NCBI GenBank assembly: GCA_025363075.1
Contig: JANYEP010000261.1
Span: 1 to 33,006 of the forward strand
DNA length: 33,006 nt
Origin: Chitinophagaceae bacterium
Lineage (GTDB): Bacteria; Bacteroidota; Bacteroidia; Chitinophagales; Chitinophagaceae
Reading direction: 5' to 3'
The position numbers and the translations under genes are program-made. Below the pieces are notes generated by a model. That model saw only the letters and a program-made list of their open reading frames with translations. It was not told where the DNA came from and ran no database searches. Positions 27,672-33,006 of this stretch are shown in pieces (position 1 is the first letter of the stretch; the number at the start of each line of letters is the position of its first letter).

Positions 27672-28538
27672 ATGCAAAAGATTAAAGATTATAAAGAACT
27701 TACCAAATTTACACTCAGCTTTACTGTTGTTTTTACTTGTGTTATTTGTTTTTTATTAGTACCAAATAATGGTTATAATTTAAAAATGATTTCACTACTG
27801 TTTGTGGCAGGAATGCTTATTTGCGGTAGTGCAAATGCTATTAATCAGGCTGTAGAAAAAGATACAGATGCACAAATGAAACGCACAGCCAATCGCCCAG
27901 TTGCAGCAGGTAGAATGCGTGAAAGTGAAGCAATGATATTTGCATTTTTTGCTGGCATTATTGGCTGTATGATGATGTGGTATTTTTTTAATTTATCCTC
28001 AGCACTGCTATCTGCATTTAGTCTTTTTTTATATGCTTATATATATACACCTCTAAAGAAAATTAATTCCATTTCTGTGTTGGTTGGAGCATTTCCTGGA
28101 GCATTTCCCTGCCTGATAGGTTGGGTTGCTGGTTTCTATAATCAAGATATTTTATGGACAGGAGGCTGGTTTTTATTTGCCATACAATTTATCTGGCAGT
28201 TCCCACATTTTTGGGCAATAGCTTGGGTCGCTCATCAAGATTATAGTAAGGTGGGGTTTAAATTATTACCAAGCAAAGAAGGTCCTACAAGATATACAGC
28301 TATTCAAGCCATAATGTATAGTGTATTGATGATACCAATAGGAATTTTACCAAAGATGGTTGGATTGACAGGCAATGTGAGTATGTGGGTGGTAACAGTT
28401 GCCAATATTTTTATGGTAGTGCAATGTTTTAGATTGTATAAGCAAATGGACGTGAAAGCTGCACGCAGAGTGATGTTTAGCAGTTATATTTATTTGCCAA
28501 TAGTTTACTTGGCGTTGTTGTGGGATAAGATTGGATAA
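27672..28538 (+). CDS. cyoE: Protoheme IX farnesyltransferase (heme O synthase)
   Basis: GSANAINQAVEKDTDAQMKRTANRPVAAGRM, IYTPLKKINSISVLVGAFPGAFPCLIGW, WQFPHFWAIAW; start trimmed from the TTG at 27657 to the ATG at 27672. Confidence 0.95.
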   Translation: MQKIKDYKELTKFTLSFTVVFTCVICFLLVPNNGYNLKMISLLFVAGMLICGSANAINQAVEKDTDAQMKRTANRPVAAGRMRESEAMIFAFFAGIIGCMMMWYFFNLSSALLSAFSLFLYAYIYTPLKKINSISVLVGAFPGAFPCLIGWVAGFYNQDILWTGGWFLFAIQFIWQFPHFWAIAWVAHQDYSKVGFKLLPSKEGPTRYTAIQAIMYSVLMIPIGILPKMVGLTGNVSMWVVTVANIFMVVQCFRLYKQMDVKAARRVMFSSYIYLPIVYLALLWDKIG

Positions 28539-28552
28539 AATTTCAATGAGAA

Positions 28553-28568
28553 AAATTCCAAATTCCAG
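28553..28568 (+). repeat. Left inverted repeat AAATTCCAAATTCCAG
   Basis: Perfect 16-bp reverse complement of 29039-29054. Confidence 0.93.
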
Positions 28569-28647
28569 TTATGCGAAACTTCTCATTATTCTAAAGTGTT
28601 TAGTTTAAAAATTGGTGCTTTATTATTCGATATTTTTAGATAAATTT

Positions 28648-29021
28648 ATGTTCGAACATCCACTTGAAGAAAGGCTTTTCTTGTTTGCAAAAAGAGTACG
28701 TAAATTTTGCAGGGAATTGAAAATTGATACAGCAAATATTGAAGACAGTAAACAATTAATTAGAGCAACTGGTTCTGTTGGGGCGAACTACATTGAAGCA
28801 AATGAAAATACAGGAAAATTAGATTTAAGATATAGACTTAAAATAAGTAGAAAAGAAAGTAAAGAATCTTTCATTTTTTAGGATTAATAGAAACATTTAG
28901 TTCATTTGAATTGGAAACAGAAAGAAACTCTCTCATTCAAGAAGCAAATGAAATTAGAAAAATTTTATCATCAATTATCAATAAAATAGAACAGAATAAC
29001 AATCAAAGGCCTTTCAGTTAA
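28648..29021 (+). pseudogene. Four-helix-bundle protein (S23 rRNA intervening-sequence protein-like), frameshifted
   Basis: Frame 1: MFEHPLEERLFLFAKRVRKFCRELKID..QLIRATGSVGANYIEANENTGKLDLRYRLKISRKESKES then an early stop. The family C-terminus continues in another frame: HFLGLIETFSSFELETERNSLIQEANEIRKILSSIINKI.. Confidence 0.85.
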
Positions 29022-29038
29022 TTAACATTTTTGAAAAG

Positions 29039-29054
29039 CTGGAATTTGGAATTT
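29039..29054 (-). repeat. Right inverted repeat CTGGAATTTGGAATTT
   Basis: Perfect 16-bp reverse complement of 28553-28568; a further GGAATTT heptamer lies at 29063-29069. Confidence 0.93.
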
Positions 29055-29074
29055 AAAAATTTGGAATTTATAGT

Positions 29075-29647
29075 ATGAATACAATTTCTCAAAAATCTCA
29101 AAATTTACATCCTCATAAATTTATTATGTGGGTTGCAATTGGCAGCATCTGTATGATGTTTGCTGGATTAACAAGTGCATATATTGTAAAAAAAAGTCAA
29201 GATAATGTGCTTGATGTTTTGTTGCCACATATTTTTTGGTGGAGTACAGCTATTATTTTATTAAGCAGTGTAACTATGCAAATTGCAGTAAAATCTATTA
29301 AAGCAAAAGAAATGCAGCGTTATAGAATTTTTCTTGGAATCACAGCAATATTAGGTGTTGCGTTTGCATTAATGCAATGGTATGGGTTCAAAATTTTAGG
29401 AAATAATGGTGTGCTATTGATTGGAAAAAATAGCAACCCTGGAGCATCATTTCTCTTGGTTATAATAGGTTTGCACGCTCTGCATGTTTTAGGTGGGGTA
29501 ATTGGTTTAATAATAATGTATCTAAGAGTTTATTTTAGCAAAATTCGCAACTACAGTGCAGTACCTGTTGAAGTGATGGCAACCTATTGGCATTTTGTAG
29601 ATGTGCTTTGGATTTATTTATTGATTTTTCTTGTTTATATGAGATAA
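29075..29647 (+). CDS. Cytochrome c oxidase subunit III-like (heme-copper oxidase subunit III)
   Basis: HPHKFIMWVAIGSICMMFAGLTSAYIVKK, SFLLVIIGLHALHVLGGVIGL, ATYWHFVDVLWIYLLIFL. Confidence 0.92.
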   Translation: MNTISQKSQNLHPHKFIMWVAIGSICMMFAGLTSAYIVKKSQDNVLDVLLPHIFWWSTAIILLSSVTMQIAVKSIKAKEMQRYRIFLGITAILGVAFALMQWYGFKILGNNGVLLIGKNSNPGASFLLVIIGLHALHVLGGVIGLIIMYLRVYFSKIRNYSAVPVEVMATYWHFVDVLWIYLLIFLVYMR

Positions 29648-29720
29648 TATACATCATTCGATAAACGAAAACATTTTTTATAAGCATCTTCAATTACGCA
29701 TAGAAGATTACTTTTACAAC

Positions 29721-30752
29721 GTGCCTTATTTTAATTTAAACGATACCGTTAACCTTTTTTCTAAATTTACTTTTCGTAGATTGTTCAATGCTACCAAGGT
29801 TTGGAGCAGCTATCAAATCAGTAAATTACTCAAGAAACCTATTCAATGGGGTTATCCCATTTCCATTTCTTTTGAGCCAACAACAAGTTGTAATTTGCGT
29901 TGTCCAGAATGTCCAAGTGGTTTGAGAGAGTTTACTAGACCAACAGGTATGTTGCAAAAAAATTTCTTTCAGGAAACTATTGATGATATTTATAAAGACC
30001 TGCTTTATCTCATATTTTATTTTCAAGGCGAACCATATTTGAATCCCGATTTTTTGGATATGGTGAAGTATGCACACGACAAAGGAATATATACTGCAAC
30101 CAGCACCAATGCCCATTATTTAACGGATGAAAAAGCAAAAAAAACTGTTGAAAGTGGCTTGGATAGACTAATCATTAGTATTGATGGAACAACGCAAGAT
30201 GTTTATCAGCAATATCGAGTAGGAGGCAAGCTGGATAAGGTTTTAGAAGGTGCAAAAAATATTGTAAAATGGAAAAAAGAACTAAATAGTAAAACTCCTT
30301 TTGTATTTTTTCAATTCCTTGTTGTTAAGCCAAATGAACATCAGATTGAAGACATAAAAAAGCTTGCGAAAGAAGTTGGTGTTGATCAGGTAAGGTTTAA
30401 AACTGCACAGGTTTACGACTTTGAAAATGATCCCAATAATTTAATCCCTACAACAAATAAATATAGTCGTTACAAAAAAGATAGCAATGGTAAAATGCAA
30501 AGCAAAAGCAACTTACAAAATCATTGTTGGCGTTTATGGAGTGGTAATGTACTTACCTGGGATGGCTTAGTTGTACCTTGTTGTTTTGATAAAGATGCAA
30601 TGCACCAACTGGGAAACTTAAAAACACAAAATTTTAAAGAGACCTGGAATAATAATAATTACCAGCAGTTTAGAAAAGAACTAATGACAAGCAGAAAGAA
30701 TATAGATATTTGTGCAAATTGTAGTGAGGGATTAAGCGTTTGGGAAGATTAG
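29721..30752 (+). CDS. Radical SAM/SPASM domain protein
   Basis: EPTTSCNLRCPECPSG (CxxxCxxC), FQGEPYLNPDF, C-terminal cysteines WDGLVVPCCFDKD and CANC; GTG start. Confidence 0.92.
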   Translation: MPYFNLNDTVNLFSKFTFRRLFNATKVWSSYQISKLLKKPIQWGYPISISFEPTTSCNLRCPECPSGLREFTRPTGMLQKNFFQETIDDIYKDLLYLIFYFQGEPYLNPDFLDMVKYAHDKGIYTATSTNAHYLTDEKAKKTVESGLDRLIISIDGTTQDVYQQYRVGGKLDKVLEGAKNIVKWKKELNSKTPFVFFQFLVVKPNEHQIEDIKKLAKEVGVDQVRFKTAQVYDFENDPNNLIPTTNKYSRYKKDSNGKMQSKSNLQNHCWRLWSGNVLTWDGLVVPCCFDKDAMHQLGNLKTQNFKETWNNNNYQQFRKELMTSRKNIDICANCSEGLSVWED

Positions 30753-30830
30753 TAGTCATTCATAAAAAATAATTATTGCATATTTAAAAACCTCGTAATT
30801 TCACACCATTATTTAATAAAAAAAATCATT

Positions 30831-33006
30831 ATGATTAAAAGAATTCTACCCTCAATTTTTATGGGATTAAGTTTGATTTTGCTAAGTGCAAATTCAAATG
30901 CACAGTTGAATTATACAGTAACTTTTCCTACTGCTACTTATGCAGCATTAACTGGAACTGTAGCACACCCAACTTTAATTACTGCTTATCCTTCTGGGCA
31001 AGGTGTTACTAATACTGATGAAGGTGCTGCAAATGCAGTAGCACTTCCTTTCCCTTTTAAAGTAAATGGCGTAACATATTCTACTTGTAACATTAGCACT
31101 AATGGTTTTGTTAGCTTTGGCACTGCTCTTTTTGATACATTAGATGGATACTATGCCAATAGTCTTGCATCTGGACCTGTTACTTTTATAAATGGTAGTA
31201 GTGTGCCGCTTGCAAACTCAAGGCCCATTATTGCTCCTTTTTGGGACGATTTGGATATTCAACTTGCGACAAATTTAACCACTCAAACAACAGGAACAGT
31301 TGGTAGCAGAATTTTTACAATTGAGTGGAAATCTGCTAAATGGAACTATAATGCAACTGCTGGTGTTCTTAGTTTTCAAGTAAAACTTTATGAAGCCGAT
31401 TATAGCATATTGTTTCATTATAAAACAAATGGTACAGGAAACACAGGAACAGCTGTTAGTGGTAGTGCATCTGTGGGTTTAAGTGATGTGAATACTGGTT
31501 CTGGAAATTTCTTAAGTATGAGTGGATTAACAAACACTGCAACAAATAGCAGTTCAACAGAGACGACAACAATTTCTGTTAAGCCAGCAACAAGTTTTGC
31601 AATTAAATTCACCCCAATTCCAACACCAGCTATTGATGCAGCTATTACCTTGATTGCAGCTCCTGTTACTGTTACTTGTAAATCTACTCCTCAATCATTA
31701 ACCTACACTTTAAAAAATGCAGGCACTAACGTTATTGCCCCAGGTGCAGCAACAATTAATTTAACTTTATCTGGTGCAAATACAGGTACAGTTAATGGAA
31801 GCAATACAAAATCATTAGCATTTGGTCAGTTTGATACAATTACAATTAGTGGAGTTAATTTAAATAATGCTGGAACCACAACACTTACAGGTGTTGTTAG
31901 CTTAATTGGGGATACAAGAGCAACAAATGATAGTTCTATATATTCTTACATTACCTCTACTGTTGATAACAGCTTTCCATACTACGAACCTGCAGTTATA
32001 CCAACAACACTTTTAAAATGGAGACTTCGTTTAGCAGGTGGAACTCAACTTTGGATTCCTTACTCATCATCAACAGGAATTGCTTTCCAAGGCGAAACGC
32101 TTGTGCCTTATGCTTCAACAGGTGGTGACACTAGTATGTTTGTTTTCTTAGGTGCAGGTAGTGGTGCTAATTCTGTTGGATACAAAAGTTTAATATACAC
32201 AGACTGTTTACAATTGCCAGCTGGACAGCCTGCTGCAAATTACAGTTTGAGTTTCTATATGACAAGTGATTCTGTTTCTGCCGGTAATGATAGTATGTAC
32301 GTTACTGTATCTACAGATAAAGGCGTTACTTGGAATAGGATTCCAAATGCTGGATACCAAAGATTTGATGGAAATGTAATTGACCATACTTGGAACTTAT
32401 ATACAGTTGATATGAGTGCCTATGCTGGACAAACTATTCAAATTGGGTTTGAAGGTGTGAGTGATTTAGGACAATTATTTGGATTAGATGAAATTAATCT
32501 TACTGCAAACTACCCCCTTCCTGTAACACTTAACACATTCACAGGTACACGAGAAGGCACAAGAAATGTGTTGAAATGGGAAACTGTAAACGAAACCAAC
32601 AATAAAGGTTTTGAATTACAAAGAAGCATCAATGGCAAAGACTTTGGCAAAATTGGATATATAGATTCTAAATCAACCAATGGTTCAAGTTCATCAAAAC
32701 TTGATTACATCTATACTGATGAAAATCCATTTGCTGCAACTACGAATTATTATCGTTTACGTCAATTAGATAAAAATGGTAAAGAAGCATTCTCAAATGT
32801 TGTTGCATTAAAATCTGCACAAGTTTCTAAAGCAGAAATCAGCAGTATTTATCCAAATCCTGTTCAAGACAAATTGAACATTGTATTAAATACACCATCA
32901 ACTGAGAAAGTAAATATTGTTATTACAGATTTAGTAGGAAAAACAATTTCAACCAAAGTTATTGAAACAATTCAAGGCGATAATAACATTCAATTTAACA
33001 CAACAC
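30831..33006 (+). CDS. Secreted T9SS type A sorting-domain protein (partial, runs off window end)
   Basis: ATG at 30831: MIKRILPSIFMGLSLILLSANSNAQLNYTVTFPTATYAAL...; ends in ISSIYPNPVQDKLNIVLNTPSTEKVNIVITDLVGKTIS, a typical T9SS sorting domain. Absent from the ORF track because it has no stop in the window. Confidence 0.85.
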   Translation, partial: MIKRILPSIFMGLSLILLSANSNAQLNYTVTFPTATYAALTGTVAHPTLITAYPSGQGVTNTDEGAANAVALPFPFKVNGVTYSTCNISTNGFVSFGTALFDTLDGYYANSLASGPVTFINGSSVPLANSRPIIAPFWDDLDIQLATNLTTQTTGTVGSRIFTIEWKSAKWNYNATAGVLSFQVKLYEADYSILFHYKTNGTGNTGTAVSGSASVGLSDVNTGSGNFLSMSGLTNTATNSSSTETTTISVKPATSFAIKFTPIPTPAIDAAITLIAAPVTVTCKSTPQSLTYTLKNAGTNVIAPGAATINLTLSGANTGTVNGSNTKSLAFGQFDTITISGVNLNNAGTTTLTGVVSLIGDTRATNDSSIYSYITSTVDNSFPYYEPAVIPTTLLKWRLRLAGGTQLWIPYSSSTGIAFQGETLVPYASTGGDTSMFVFLGAGSGANSVGYKSLIYTDCLQLPAGQPAANYSLSFYMTSDSVSAGNDSMYVTVSTDKGVTWNRIPNAGYQRFDGNVIDHTWNLYTVDMSAYAGQTIQIGFEGVSDLGQLFGLDEINLTANYPLPVTLNTFTGTREGTRNVLKWETVNETNNKGFELQRSINGKDFGKIGYIDSKSTNGSSSSKLDYIYTDENPFAATTNYYRLRQLDKNGKEAFSNVVALKSAQVSKAEISSIYPNPVQDKLNIVLNTPSTEKVNIVITDLVGKTISTKVIETIQGDNNIQFNTT

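Noticed and set aside
28612-28881. Intact 89-aa protein as listed in the track
   Set aside because: Truncated product of a frameshifted four-helix-bundle gene; the extra N-terminus from a TTG start is unlikely.
31418-31612. Minus-strand 64-aa ORF
   Set aside because: Antisense to the clear T9SS-sorted secreted protein reading through 30831-33006.

Overview
AT-rich chromosomal segment from a Bacteroidetes (Chitinophagaceae-like) genome. It is mostly chromosomal genes: mnmE, a TonB/ExbD/ExbD/ExbB cluster, a TIGR01777 epimerase, a saccharopine/alanine-dehydrogenase-like protein, beta-carbonic anhydrase, a Porin_10-like barrel, a class C beta-lactamase-like serine hydrolase, birA, rsfS, ftsH, a LUD protein, SCO1/SenC, heme O synthase, an oxidase subunit III, a radical SAM protein and a T9SS-sorted surface protein cut by the window end. 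The main accessory block (~7.1-13.6 kb) is a tightly packed seven-gene run: SDR, SRPBCC, DUF2805/TIGR03643, three different photolyase/cryptochrome-family proteins and a 47-aa DUF2256-like ORF missing from the ORF track. An ECF sigma/soluble ZAS-like anti-sigma pair converges on it. Most interesting signals: (1) an 11-unit noncoding array of AAANNTTT palindromes at 21-bp spacing (16.91-17.13 kb); (2) a frameshifted four-helix-bundle (S23/IVP-like) gene bounded by perfect 16-bp inverted repeats, inserted between heme O synthase and oxidase subunit III; (3) a photolyase-family protein with apparently permuted domain order; (4) a lipoprotein with a possible NlpC/papain-like C-terminal domain plus an adjacent multi-TM protein (toxin/immunity-like); (5) four consecutive hairpins upstream of a DUF4397-like lipoprotein pair. 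All family names come from reading the sequence; no database search was run.
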